62,940 nucleotides of DNA from NCBI RefSeq assembly GCF_016463295.1, contig NZ_JAEMRO010000006.1:1-62940 (forward strand), given 5' to 3'. The stretch comes from Brevundimonas sp. (GTDB lineage: Bacteria > Pseudomonadota > Alphaproteobacteria > Caulobacterales > Caulobacteraceae). A program made the translations under genes and the position numbers. Shown in pieces: positions 35,448-44,232 of this stretch. The first letter of the stretch is position 1. Each line of letters opens with the position of its first letter. Below the pieces are notes generated by a model. The model did no database searches. It saw nothing but the letters and a program-made list of their open reading frames with translations, and had not been told where the DNA came from.

Positions 35448-36148
35448 GCGATCTGGCCAAGGCTAGGCGGCTGCTGGCACGCAACGGGGCCTGGATCGAC
35501 GGTGTCGGCCACGGTTACGTCTTGAGGGTCGGTGCCAATCGACGCACGCGCGTTCTGCTGACCTTGAACGAGGCGACGTTTCGGGACCTGATCGACCAGC
35601 CGGGCCTGCGTGTCCGGCCGGGCGGCGGCTGGTTGCCGCGACCCGCGCCTGTCACCGACGCTACGTCACCGCCGGGTCGGCCAGGGATGATCGAGGGCGT
35701 GGCCTTGGTCGCCGAGCGCGACGGACGGTTCACGCCGCGACGCGCCAATCTGGGCCAGTCGGCCATCGGCTGGCTGGCCCGACACAAGGACGAGGCTGGC
35801 CGGCCCTGGCTGTCACCGGCCCAGGTGGCGGCGGCGCAGCGCCTGAGCCTGGACGCAGAGGCTGCTCTGCGCGGGCCATCGTTGACCATGCGCTGGGACG
35901 CCTTGCCGCGCTCCGGCGGTGGCTCGGCTACACGCGCCGAGCCGGGCGATCAGGCTCTCGCGGCGGGACGCCGGGTCGAGGCGGCGTTGAGCGCCTGCGG
36001 GCCTGCGCGACGAATGGTCGAGGCCGTCTGCATCCGCGCTTCATCCCTGCAGTTGGCCGAACAGGATCTGGGCCTGCGCCGCCGCACCGGTAGAGCCATG
36101 TTGATCCAAGGGCTGACGGCCTTGGCCGCGCATTATCGGATCGGGTGA
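35444..36148 (+). CDS. DUF6456 domain protein
   Basis: 234 residues from ATG 35444, translationally coupled to the previous gene by a four-base ATGA overlap. Residues ~60-140 are a variable Arg/Pro-rich section. The C-terminal ~100 residues match the alphaproteobacterial DUF6456 pattern: LSPAQVAAAQRLSLDAEAAL, then GDQALAAGRRVEAALSACGP, then VEAVCIRASSLQLAEQDLGLRRR. In other alphaproteobacteria this domain is, as I recall, often fused to an HTH region; here the DNA-binding part is a separate upstream ORF. Probably a DNA-binding regulator. Confidence 0.75.
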   Translation: MSDLAKARRLLARNGAWIDGVGHGYVLRVGANRRTRVLLTLNEATFRDLIDQPGLRVRPGGGWLPRPAPVTDATSPPGRPGMIEGVALVAERDGRFTPRRANLGQSAIGWLARHKDEAGRPWLSPAQVAAAQRLSLDAEAALRGPSLTMRWDALPRSGGGSATRAEPGDQALAAGRRVEAALSACGPARRMVEAVCIRASSLQLAEQDLGLRRRTGRAMLIQGLTALAAHYRIG

Positions 36149-36286
36149 CCGGGCGAACCGACGATTTCTGACGATTACAGTCTCGTAACTTTCCGTTCCG
36201 GCCAGGGCCGCCTAGGAATAGCCCGTAACGGGTCGCCGCGGCCCCGCGCGCGAACTCGTCGGCCGCACGCCACGATCTGAGCGAGA

Positions 36287-36802
36287 ATGAAGTTGAAGTC
36301 AGTTATTCTGGTCGCAGGAATTGCGGCCGCGTTGTTGTCCGCACCACCGGCCCAGGCCCAGACTGTCGATCCGGCGGTCGTACTGAACAGGGTCTGCCTG
36401 CCGTATGCGGGTCGGTCTGCCAGTTTCGAGCGAGCTATGCGCGCCGCGCAGGATCTGCGCTTCGGACGACCAGCCGGGAGTCCGCCGCTGGACGATTACG
36501 CGTCCGAGGTCGAACTGACTTCCAGGGACGGCGTCTGGAGAATCCGGCTGCAGGAACGCGCGGTTACCCGCGGTGACCGCGATGCCTACGCCCTGACTTG
36601 CGCCTTGTCGTCCGAGCGCGCCAGCGCGACGGACCTGGGCCGACTGATTGATGGGGTCGTGAACGGCAACGCACGCTGGACGGCGGGCGGCAACGGTGTG
36701 CGCTGGCAACGGCATGGTGGGGATGACGCCCTCACGGAGGTGGTCGTGAAGGAGGCGGAGGGTCAACGCCCGGTGCTGGACGTGACGGGCCTATATTTCT
36801 GA
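36287..36802 (+). CDS. Secreted protein of unknown function
   Basis: 171 residues with a clear signal peptide (LVAGIAAALLSAPPAQAQT). The mature part has Cys residues at NRVCLPYAGR and ALTCALSSER, a possible disulfide, and a strand-rich second half. Similar small exported proteins are frequent in Caulobacteraceae without known role. The 3' end overlaps the convergent sufE gene by 12 bp. Confidence 0.72.
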   Translation: MKLKSVILVAGIAAALLSAPPAQAQTVDPAVVLNRVCLPYAGRSASFERAMRAAQDLRFGRPAGSPPLDDYASEVELTSRDGVWRIRLQERAVTRGDRDAYALTCALSSERASATDLGRLIDGVVNGNARWTAGGNGVRWQRHGGDDALTEVVVKEAEGQRPVLDVTGLYF

Positions 36803-37252
36803 TGCGTCTGCCAAGGTGGCGGCCCCGGCTGCTGCTCGGATACGCCCGACCATGTTGTTCAGCCCATTGGCGCGCTGGGGCGTCAGCGCTTGTGGCAGGC
36901 CTAGACGATCCAAAGCCGCGCGCGCGTCGAAGGCCAGGATTTCATCCGGGGTCCGGTCGGAATAGAGGCCGAGCAACAGGGCAATATTACCCTTGGAAAT
37001 GGCGCTGTCGCTGTCGGCGGTGAAGACCAGGCGGTCGCCGGTCGGATGCACGGCCAGCCAGACCTGGGCCGCGCAGCCGGGTACCTTGTGCGACTCGATC
37101 CGGTCCGCCTCGGCCAGCGGGGCCAGGCTCTTGCCCAGGTCGATGACGTATTCGATCCGCCCCTCCCAGTCGCCCAGCAGGTCGAACTCCTCCACCAGTT
37201 CGGCCAGGGTCTCGTCGATGGACTTGCGGTCTAGTGAAGCGGTCGAGGTCAT
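36791..37252 (-). CDS. sufE: SufE-family cysteine desulfurase activator
   Basis: 153 residues. SufE accepts persulfide sulfur from SufS and passes it to the SufBCD scaffold for Fe-S cluster assembly. Seen: LAELVEEFDLLGDWEGRIEYVIDLG at the N-terminus and the active-site Cys60 in HKVPGCAAQVWL, followed by SKGNIALLLGLYSDRTPDEI and a C-terminal NMVGRIRA helix. No other suf gene is in the window, so it is an isolated partner gene. It is divergent from the DivJ-like kinase gene. Confidence 0.92.
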   Translation of the reverse strand: MTSTASLDRKSIDETLAELVEEFDLLGDWEGRIEYVIDLGKSLAPLAEADRIESHKVPGCAAQVWLAVHPTGDRLVFTADSDSAISKGNIALLLGLYSDRTPDEILAFDARAALDRLGLPQALTPQRANGLNNMVGRIRAAAGAATLADASEI

Positions 37253-37398
37253 GGGCGGCAGATAGGCTCATAGATCATTAACGACAACCGCCCGAACGCT
37301 CCCCTGAAATCAGCGCTGGCAGGCTTGAACCAGTCGCCTGTGGCGGGAACCGCCTTGGGGCGACTCACCCCGTTCGCTAACCTGCAAGCATCGGAGAT

Positions 37399-39135
37399 TT
37401 GCTCCGGACACAGCACGACGCCGACTTGAACCTACCGCCGCAGCCCGATCACGCGCCGCCCCGCCCCCACGCCGGTTCCGACCGCGCCGAGGATGGACCG
37501 GCGCTGGCTGCCTGGCATGCCGCATGGGCGGTGGCGGCTGCCCTGCTGGCGCTGGGTGGACGCTGGCTGGGAGCGGTCGACGGAGCGATCTTCTACGGCA
37601 TCGTGGCCATGGTGGTGCCCGGCCTGATCGGGGTGGGCCTGCTGATCCGCAACGGCCAGGCCGAGCGTCTGCTGCTGCTGGCGGCCTGGGGACTGGCGGC
37701 AGTAATCACGGCGGCGTTTTCGGGCGGACTGAGCGGGCCTCTGGCCGGGTTTGTCTTCCTGCCGCTGGCGGCCGGCCTGGCCATGGGCGGGTCGAGGGCG
37801 GTGCAGATCGGAGCGTTGGGCGTAGCGCTTGCGACCCTGGCCGGGCTGTTCTCCACCCTGCTGGTCGATGTCGGGCCGCATCGGCCCGTGCTGGCGACGG
37901 TCGCGGCCCTGCTGACAGCGGGGGCGGCCATACCGGCGGTGCGCCTGTCCTGGCGTCAGGCCGAGCGGCGACTGGGCCGCGCCGAGGCCGAGACGCAGCG
38001 TCTGGAGCGCCTGCTGGCATCGCAGGGCAGCCTGACGCTGGTGGTCTCGCCCGACGGACAGGTGCGCGCCGCCTATGGCCAGCCGCCGGCGGGGGTCTCG
38101 GTCGATCCCCTGTTTGCCGAAGGCCTGATCGCCACGTCCCATGCACCGGACCGCCCGGCCCTGCTGGCGGCGATGTCCAAGGCCCTGGCGGGTCAGGACG
38201 CCACGGTGCGGATTGCGCCGCGCGGGGCCCTGGACCGTAGGCTGCAACTGCACCTCAGCCGGATGGACGAGGCGGATGGCCTGCGCCTGATCGTCCAGGC
38301 CTTCGACGCGACATCGCAGTATGCCCATGAGCTGGGCCTGGAGGCCGCACGGTTCGAGGCCGAGACGCGCGAGGCGGGAAAGACTCGCTTCCTGGCCAAT
38401 ATGAGCCACGAGCTGCGCACGCCGCTGAACGCCGTTCTGGGATTTGCCGACATGATGCGGCAGCGGCTGTTCGGCCCCCTGCCCGATCGATATGGACAGT
38501 ATGCCGACAACATCCATGAGGCGGGCGGGCATCTGCTGGACCTGATCAATGACGTGCTGGACGTCTCCAAGATCGAGGCCGAACGCTATACCCTGTCGCT
38601 GGAACGTTTCGATGCGCGCGAAATCCTGTCGGCGGCCGTGGCCCTGGTGCGCGTCACCGCCGACGAGCGGGGCGTCAACCTGTCGGCCATCCTGCCGTCC
38701 GATCCGCTGGAGGTCTCGGCCGACAAGCGGGCGCTCAAGCAGATCACGCTGAACCTGCTGTCCAATGCGGTGAAGTTCACGCCCGCAGGCGGGGCCGTGA
38801 CGATCACCAGCGAGGCGGTCGGATCGTGGCTGGAACTGGCGGTGGCCGACACCGGCGTCGGCATCGCGCCGGAAGATGTCAAACGCCTGGGCCGTCCGTT
38901 CGAACAGGCCGGGGCCATCGAGCAGCGCCGTCAGGGCACCGGCCTGGGCCTTTCGTTGGTTCGGGCGCTCGCCGAACTGCACGGCGGCCAGATGAGCATC
39001 GACAGCACCCTGGGCGAAGGCACGGCCGTGACAGTACGCATGCCCGTAGCCGTCCCTGCGCGCGCGCCGGTGCCGGAGGGCGGGGCTGAGATCATCCCGA
39101 TGCCGCTGGCTGGGGCCTTGGGGAATACGAACTAG
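37399..39135 (+). CDS. divJ: DivJ-like cell-cycle sensor histidine kinase
   Basis: 578 residues from a TTG at 37399; the true start could be slightly downstream. Residues ~36-180 contain about six hydrophobic helices. A PAS-like region (~205-305) follows, then a DHp domain with His337 in FLANMSHELRTPLNAVLGFADMM, and an ATPase domain with N box NLLSNAVKFTP, G1 DTGVGI and G2 GTGLGLSLV. The multi-helix N-terminus without a large periplasmic loop, the length (~597 in Caulobacter) and the His position (338 there, from memory) fit DivJ better than PleC. DivJ phosphorylates DivK and PleD. Confidence 0.7.
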   Translation: MLRTQHDADLNLPPQPDHAPPRPHAGSDRAEDGPALAAWHAAWAVAAALLALGGRWLGAVDGAIFYGIVAMVVPGLIGVGLLIRNGQAERLLLLAAWGLAAVITAAFSGGLSGPLAGFVFLPLAAGLAMGGSRAVQIGALGVALATLAGLFSTLLVDVGPHRPVLATVAALLTAGAAIPAVRLSWRQAERRLGRAEAETQRLERLLASQGSLTLVVSPDGQVRAAYGQPPAGVSVDPLFAEGLIATSHAPDRPALLAAMSKALAGQDATVRIAPRGALDRRLQLHLSRMDEADGLRLIVQAFDATSQYAHELGLEAARFEAETREAGKTRFLANMSHELRTPLNAVLGFADMMRQRLFGPLPDRYGQYADNIHEAGGHLLDLINDVLDVSKIEAERYTLSLERFDAREILSAAVALVRVTADERGVNLSAILPSDPLEVSADKRALKQITLNLLSNAVKFTPAGGAVTITSEAVGSWLELAVADTGVGIAPEDVKRLGRPFEQAGAIEQRRQGTGLGLSLVRALAELHGGQMSIDSTLGEGTAVTVRMPVAVPARAPVPEGGAEIIPMPLAGALGNTN

Positions 39136-39239
39136 CGACCAGGGACGCCTCCATGCCGCCCGAAGCGGCCTAGAGAACCGAAAGCCGTAACGGTCCCGAT
39201 CAAAGCAGGACCTAGGCATGTCTGATAATCAGATGACGA

Positions 39240-39315
<76 letters not shown>

Positions 39316-39395
39316 GTACCATGTCGTCCGGGCAGGCTCTCGCAAGAGCCGTGCCGTCCGCGCCTGTGCCATTGCTGGACGGGCGAGAACGGGCG

Positions 39396-39419
39396 GACAT
39401 AGAGGCGAACGGCGGTCAA
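39396..39419 (-). promoter_or_regulatory. Possible promoter of tRNA-Lys
   Basis: On the minus strand, TTGACC (39419-39414) and TATGTC (39401-39396) are 12 bp apart, close to the Caulobacter housekeeping pattern TTGAC-N10-14-GCTANAWC. It lies ~80 bp before the mature tRNA 5' end. The rest of the 39316-39559 gap shows only a GGCTCT/AGAGCC hairpin. Confidence 0.3.
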
Positions 39420-39559
39420 GGCAAGGCGTTTCCGCCCGCCGTTCCGCTTTGTCGCAGGGCCGATTTCGACAGCCGCCAGCCGGGTGCCGGTCACGGACAT
39501 GTCGCAAGCCTGGCCTAGCGTAGCCATTGGCTATTCTGCCGAAACCAGGGAGAGACTGC

Positions 39560-40312
39560 ATGTCCGCCTCGCTGTACCCTTTCGCTTCCCCCGTATTCGC
39601 CGCCGAAGGCTCCGCTTCGGCCTCCTCGTCCGGACCCACCGTCGTGCTGGTGCACGGCGCCTGGGCCGACGGTTCGTGTTGGGAGTATGTGATCCCGCAT
39701 CTGCACGACGCCGGATTGAAGGTCGTGGCCGTTCAGAACCCCCTGTCCAGTCTGGATGCCGACGTCGCCAACGTCACCCGCGTGCTGGACGATATCGAGG
39801 GCGACATCCTGCTGGTCGGCCATTCCTATGGCGGGGTGGTGATTTCCGAGGTGGGCAACCATCCCCGTGTCGTGGGCCTGGTCTATGTCACGGCCTTTGC
39901 GCCGGCGCCGGGTCAGAGCATCAACAGCCTGCTGGCCTCCGCGCCCGAGGCTCCGCCCTGGGTCGGGCTGCTGCACGCCGATGCCGGCGGCTGGGTCACC
40001 TGGCCGGCCGAAGCCATGGCGACCTGGTTCGCGACCGGCCTGTCGCCGGAGCGTCAGGCGGTCCTGGCCGCGACCCAGCATCCGACCTTCTATCAGGTCA
40101 ATGACGGAGCGGTGGGTGAGGTCGCGGCCTGGACCGTGCGCCCGACGACCTATGTGATCGCCACCCAGGACCAGATCATTCCCCCGCCGCTGCAGCACAT
40201 GTTTGCAGAGGCGATGAACGCCGAGGTCGTCGAGGTCGATGGCGGCCACCTGGTCATGCTGAACCAGCCGGACGCCGTGGCCGCAGCGATCGTCTCGGCG
40301 GCGGGGCGGTAG
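39560..40312 (+). CDS. Alpha/beta hydrolase
   Basis: 250 residues from ATG 39560 with AGGGAGAG upstream. The fold is clear: oxyanion strand VVLVHGAWADGS, nucleophile elbow GHSYGG (Ser), a late Asp in VIATQDQIIPP, and catalytic His in VDGGHLVMLNQP. The N-terminal AAEGSASASSSG stretch is not a typical signal peptide, although residues 1-15 are mildly hydrophobic. Members of this group include esterases and salicylate-esterase-like enzymes; the substrate is unknown. Confidence 0.88.
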   Translation: MSASLYPFASPVFAAEGSASASSSGPTVVLVHGAWADGSCWEYVIPHLHDAGLKVVAVQNPLSSLDADVANVTRVLDDIEGDILLVGHSYGGVVISEVGNHPRVVGLVYVTAFAPAPGQSINSLLASAPEAPPWVGLLHADAGGWVTWPAEAMATWFATGLSPERQAVLAATQHPTFYQVNDGAVGEVAAWTVRPTTYVIATQDQIIPPPLQHMFAEAMNAEVVEVDGGHLVMLNQPDAVAAAIVSAAGR

Positions 40313-40437
40313 AGTCGCCGAAACTTGGTTGCTTCCACGGGCGGGTCTCCCGCTCGAGAGTTGCGTTTCCTTCGTCAGGGCCTCGCGCTAGGCTGCCGTG
40401 AATCGGCGCGACAGGTGCCGGACGGGGAAACGCACTC

Positions 40438-41859
40438 ATGGCCTTCTGGAACCGCCGTCGTTCGATCGACGCCATGCTGGCCCCGCACGACGGACCGACG
40501 CTGAAGAAGACGCTGGGCTGGCCGCATCTGATGCTGCTGGGCATCGGGGCCATCGTGGGCACCGGCATCTACACGCTGACCGGCGTCGGCGTGGAGAAGG
40601 CCGGGCCGGGCATCATCGTGGCCTTCGCCATCGTCGGCGTGATCTGCGCCTGCGTGGCGCTGGCCTACGCCGAACTGGCGACCATGATGCCGGCGTCTGG
40701 CGGGGCCTATACCTACAGCTATGCCGCCTTGGGCGAAGCCATCGCCTGGATCATCGGCTGGAGTCTGATCCTGGAATATTCTCTGGTGGTCAGTGCCGTG
40801 GCCGTGGGCTGGTCTGAATATGCGGTCGGCTTCCTGCGAACCATCGACATCGTTCTTCCCCAGGCCTTGACCGCAGGGCCGCATGCGGACGGCATCATCA
40901 ACATCCCGGCGGTGCTGATCATCCTGGCGGTGACCGGCCTGCTGCTGCTGGGCACCAAGGAGAGCGCGACGGTCAATGCGGTACTGGTCGTCATCAAATG
41001 CAGTGCCCTGCTGGTCTTCATCGCGGTCGTCGCGCCCGCGTTCGATCCGGCGAACTTCGAGCCGCTGATGCCCTTCGGCTTCAACAAGAACGGACCGGCG
41101 GGGGCCGAGGTCGGGGTGATGGCCGGGGCAGCCATTGTCTTCTTTGCCTTCTACGGCTTCGATGCGGTGGCGACGGCGGCGGAGGAGACGCGTAATCCGG
41201 CCCGAGACCTGACCATCGGCATCCTGGGCTCCATGGTCATCTGCACCATCCTTTACATGCTGGTCGCGGCCCTGGCGGTGGGCTCCATGCCGTTCGGCCA
41301 GTTCGCCGACAGCGGCGAGCCCCTGGCCCTGATCCTGCGCATTCTCGAACAGCCCCTGGCCGCCCAGATCGTGGCCGCCGCCGTCATCGTCGGCGTGCCG
41401 ACAGTGATCCTGGCCTTCTTCTATGGTCAGACCCGAATCTTCTACGTCATGGCGCGCGACGGCCTGTTGCCGCGCCGCCTGGGCCAGGTGTCGGCCCGCG
41501 GGGTGCCGGTGGTCGTCACCCTGTTCACCGCCGTGATAGTCAGCATTCTGGCCGGGCTGCTGCCGCTGGACGAGATCGCGGCCCTGGCCAATGCCGGGAC
41601 GCTGGCCGCCTTCACGGCCGTCTGTGCCAGCCTGCTGGTGCTGCGGGTCCGGGATGCGGTGCGCACGCGGGTATTCAAGGCCCCGCTGGCCTGGATCATC
41701 GGCCCGCTGGGCATCGCGGGCTGCCTGTATCTGTTGTTCAGCCTGCCGGTGAACACCCAGGTCTGGTTTCTGATCTGGAACGTCGGTGGGCTGCTGATCT
41801 ACTTCGCCTGGTCGGCCCGCCACTCGCGCCTGGCCAAGGGCGAAGAGACTGCTGGCTGA
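40438..41859 (+). CDS. APC-family amino acid permease
   Basis: 473 residues and ~12 membrane helices. Helix 1 carries the LeuT-fold substrate motif GIGAIVGTGIYTLTGVG, and helix 6 carries FFAFYGFDAVATAAEETRNPARD. Both are typical of cationic amino acid transporters of the YfnA/CAT type. A LysR-like or other regulator is not adjacent. The last codon overlaps the start of the Hpt gene by one base (TGATG), so the two are translationally coupled. Confidence 0.93.
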   Translation: MAFWNRRRSIDAMLAPHDGPTLKKTLGWPHLMLLGIGAIVGTGIYTLTGVGVEKAGPGIIVAFAIVGVICACVALAYAELATMMPASGGAYTYSYAALGEAIAWIIGWSLILEYSLVVSAVAVGWSEYAVGFLRTIDIVLPQALTAGPHADGIINIPAVLIILAVTGLLLLGTKESATVNAVLVVIKCSALLVFIAVVAPAFDPANFEPLMPFGFNKNGPAGAEVGVMAGAAIVFFAFYGFDAVATAAEETRNPARDLTIGILGSMVICTILYMLVAALAVGSMPFGQFADSGEPLALILRILEQPLAAQIVAAAVIVGVPTVILAFFYGQTRIFYVMARDGLLPRRLGQVSARGVPVVVTLFTAVIVSILAGLLPLDEIAALANAGTLAAFTAVCASLLVLRVRDAVRTRVFKAPLAWIIGPLGIAGCLYLLFSLPVNTQVWFLIWNVGGLLIYFAWSARHSRLAKGEETAG

Positions 41860-42212
41860 TGGCTCTGCGCGACGTCTCCGGCGCGGTCGACTTCACCGTG
41901 CTGGAGGCCATGACCGCCGGCGACGACGCCATCGGGGAAGAGGTGCTGGGCCTGTTCGTCCAGCAGGCCTCGCTCTGGTCGCCCATGCTGGATGTGCGCG
42001 AAGAAGGCTGGCGTGACGCGGTCCACACCATCCGCGGGGCCGCGCTCGGGATCGGGGCAGGGGCTCTGGCCGAACTCTGCGCCGAGGCCGAAGGCGGCGA
42101 CAAGGCAACGGTCGCCCCCCTGCTGGACCGGGTCCGCACGGCCCTGGATGCGGCACTGGCCGACGTGGCCGCCTATCGGCATGCGCTGATGCTCAGGTCG
42201 CTGCGGGCCTGA
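41859..42212 (+). CDS. Orphan Hpt-domain phosphotransfer protein
   Basis: 117 residues forming a single helical Hpt domain. The phosphorylatable His56 lies in DAVHTIRGAALGIGAGALAELC, the classic H-x-[IL]-[KR]-G...G pattern. No kinase or receiver domain is attached. Its ATG overlaps the stop of the amino acid permease by one base, an unusual partner for an Hpt protein. The phosphorelay it serves is not visible here. It overlaps the convergent CPBP gene by 20 bp. Confidence 0.85.
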   Translation: MALRDVSGAVDFTVLEAMTAGDDAIGEEVLGLFVQQASLWSPMLDVREEGWRDAVHTIRGAALGIGAGALAELCAEAEGGDKATVAPLLDRVRTALDAALADVAAYRHALMLRSLRA

Positions 42213-43041
42213 GGGCCAAACGACGCAAGGCGAAGGCGATCCCGACCAGCGCCAGCATGATGGCGGCGTCGGCTGCGATTTGATCCCAGGCGAACCCGGA
42301 GGCGCTGGGGGCATTGGCGTCGGCCAGGTCCTGAAACAGAAAGCCCACGACCAGATTGTTGGCGACATGGATCCCCATCGCCATCTCCAGCCCGTCCAGC
42401 AGAAGGACACAGGCGGTCAGGCCGACGGCGGTGATCAGGCTGAAGACCGCCGACTCCACGCCATAGCCATAGTGCGCCACCGTAAAGAGGCCGATGCTGA
42501 GGGCCGCTGCCGCCCATCGCGCGCGCAGGGCCCGCCGGGCGACCTGCAGGATATAGCCGCGAAACAGCACCTCTTCCGCCGAGGCCTGGATGCCGAAGCC
42601 GATCAACATGGCGACCAGGCTGAAGGCGACGATGGCCGGATCGAAATCGGCCAGAGACTTGACCCCGCCGGGATCTATCAGGATGCCAACGCCACCCACC
42701 AGAACGACGGTCAGAGTGAAGCCGATCGCCGCATGGTTCACACGGAAGCGCGGGGCGATGGTCAGCACGCTGGCTACGCTGCGGCGATGCAGCCACCGCA
42801 ACCCCAGAAACAGTCCGGCCAGTACGCCCGCGAACAAGGCACCCGCGGCCAGCGCCAGGATGCCCGAGCGCATCGGCTCCGGCATGTCGGTCCCATTGGC
42901 CTGAAGCCAGGGAAATACCAGCATCCTGACGGGAATCAGAACGACGATCGCACCCGCGATGATCAGGCCAAGGGTGCCCAGGGTCCGAAGCCAGCCGTGC
43001 CGGCCCTGGCCCTGGGCGTCGATGAAGGCTGCGCGCGTCAT
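42193..43041 (-). CDS. CPBP-family intramembrane metalloprotease
   Basis: 282 residues from the ATG at 43041, with ~8 membrane helices. The Abi/CAAX-protease motifs are present: EExxxR as SAEEVLFRGYIL, FxxxH as LFTVAHYGYG, and a final HxxxN as GIHVANNLVV. Such proteins cleave CAAX-like or other membrane substrates, or handle bacteriocin immunity; the substrate is unknown. It is translationally coupled (ATGA overlap) to the small secreted protein upstream. Confidence 0.87.
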   Translation of the reverse strand: MTRAAFIDAQGQGRHGWLRTLGTLGLIIAGAIVVLIPVRMLVFPWLQANGTDMPEPMRSGILALAAGALFAGVLAGLFLGLRWLHRRSVASVLTIAPRFRVNHAAIGFTLTVVLVGGVGILIDPGGVKSLADFDPAIVAFSLVAMLIGFGIQASAEEVLFRGYILQVARRALRARWAAAALSIGLFTVAHYGYGVESAVFSLITAVGLTACVLLLDGLEMAMGIHVANNLVVGFLFQDLADANAPSASGFAWDQIAADAAIMLALVGIAFALRRLALRPAAT

Positions 43042-43394
43042 CGTGCACCGTCCCGATCGGCACCGTCGCGGCAAATCCAGACGGCCCCGCCCAGCCAGCG
43101 GCGCTCGTCCCCGCAGGTTTCGGGTCTGGCGAGGACCACCTTTGGCGAATCGACCCTGACCGTGAGGGTGTCGGAGGCCGCGACACGACCCGAGTGGGGC
43201 GCGCACCGTCCCCGTGTGTCGGACACATAGGCCCCCCAGGCCAGGGTGGTGACCCGGCCCTCGCACGGACGTGAGGCGTCATTGCGGGCCTGCGCAGTCG
43301 GGCGGTCCGGCGTGGCCGCCAGAGCTGCGCCTGTAAGAGTGGTCAGGACGGCGGCGATCAGTGCGGTCCGGGCGGTAGGGAAGGGAATGGTCAT
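43038..43394 (-). CDS. Small secreted protein coupled to the CPBP protease
   Basis: 118 residues from the ATG at 43394. Signal peptide MTIPFPTARTALIAAVLTTL...ALAATPD. The mature part contains four Cys (PCEGRVTTL, GRCAPHSG, PETCGDERR, VWICRDG) that may form two disulfides. The open frame runs upstream antisense to the LytTR gene without coding sense. The stop overlaps the CPBP start by four bases, so it may be a substrate or partner of the protease; that is inference. Confidence 0.65.
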   Translation of the reverse strand: MTIPFPTARTALIAAVLTTLTGAALAATPDRPTAQARNDASRPCEGRVTTLAWGAYVSDTRGRCAPHSGRVAASDTLTVRVDSPKVVLARPETCGDERRWLGGAVWICRDGADRDGAR

Positions 43395-43437
43395 GGTCTT
43401 GCTCCGAGGCGTTGGCGATGCGACAGGCTTGGCCGTA

Positions 43438-44232
43438 ATGACCGGATCGATGCCAGCCTCGACGGACGAACGACGCCCTGCGGTGACGAACGACCGTCGG
43501 CTGGATCGCATCGCCTGGCTGGCGGTCGCGGCGGCCTGGCTGCTGGCCGCCGGCCTCTTGTCCATTCTGATCTGGAGCGAGGAAGGCGCAGGTCGGGCCA
43601 GCCTGCTGGCCCTGGCCATCATCACCACGTCGGCGGCGACGGCGCATTCGGTCGTATGGCTGCACGACCGGATGTCGGGACACTGGCGCTGGCCGGTCAT
43701 GGCGGCGACCGTCCTGCTCGGCGCGACCGTGGGCCATGCGGTGCTGATGCATCTCGGCATGGACCAGTCCTGGGCGCAGGACCTGCTGAACCTTGTGGTG
43801 ATCTCCGGCATAGCCCTGGCCATCCGTCTGGCCTGGGGCGGGTATCGCACCCGCCTGATCCTGGAGGCGGAGGTTCGGCGGCGCGAGCTGGCCGAGGCTC
43901 AGTTGACGATGTCACGCCTGGCGGCGGATCGCCCGCATGGGCCCGTGGCGGTCAAGGTCGGGCATGGCCAGGTCCTGCTGGACCCCACGACCATCGTCTG
44001 TCTGGAGGCCGAGGCCAACTTCGCGCGCATCGTCAGCGATACGGGCGAGGTCTTCGCCTCCGAGCTCTTGAAGACCCTGGCGGAACGGCTGGCACCCTAT
44101 GGATTTGTCCGTGTCCACAAGTCGTTCGTCGTCAACCGCAGCCGTGTACGCCGCCGTGGTGCCGAAGGGCTGTCGATGGATGACGGCGCGCGTGTTCCGG
44201 TGGGGCGCGCCTACAGGGCGGCGCTGGATTAG
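43438..44232 (+). CDS. Membrane-anchored LytTR-domain transcriptional regulator
   Basis: 264 residues from ATG 43438; alternative starts exist at 43393 and 43450. Four hydrophobic helices fill residues ~20-140, a short coiled linker (AEVRRRELAEAQL) follows, and a LytTR DNA-binding domain ends the protein: TIVCLEAEANFARIV, then FASELLKTLAERLAPYGFVRVHKSFVVNRSRV. It is a one-component membrane regulator, as in other LytTR proteins of Caulobacterales. It is divergent from the secreted protein and CPBP protease genes, which may be its targets. Confidence 0.85.
   Translation: MTGSMPASTDERRPAVTNDRRLDRIAWLAVAAAWLLAAGLLSILIWSEEGAGRASLLALAIITTSAATAHSVVWLHDRMSGHWRWPVMAATVLLGATVGHAVLMHLGMDQSWAQDLLNLVVISGIALAIRLAWGGYRTRLILEAEVRRRELAEAQLTMSRLAADRPHGPVAVKVGHGQVLLDPTTIVCLEAEANFARIVSDTGEVFASELLKTLAERLAPYGFVRVHKSFVVNRSRVRRRGAEGLSMDDGARVPVGRAYRAALD

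Noticed and set aside
37399..39135. PleC as the identity of the cell-cycle kinase
   Set aside because: PleC carries a large periplasmic domain and is ~840 aa in Caulobacter, while this protein has a multi-helix N-terminus and 578 residues.
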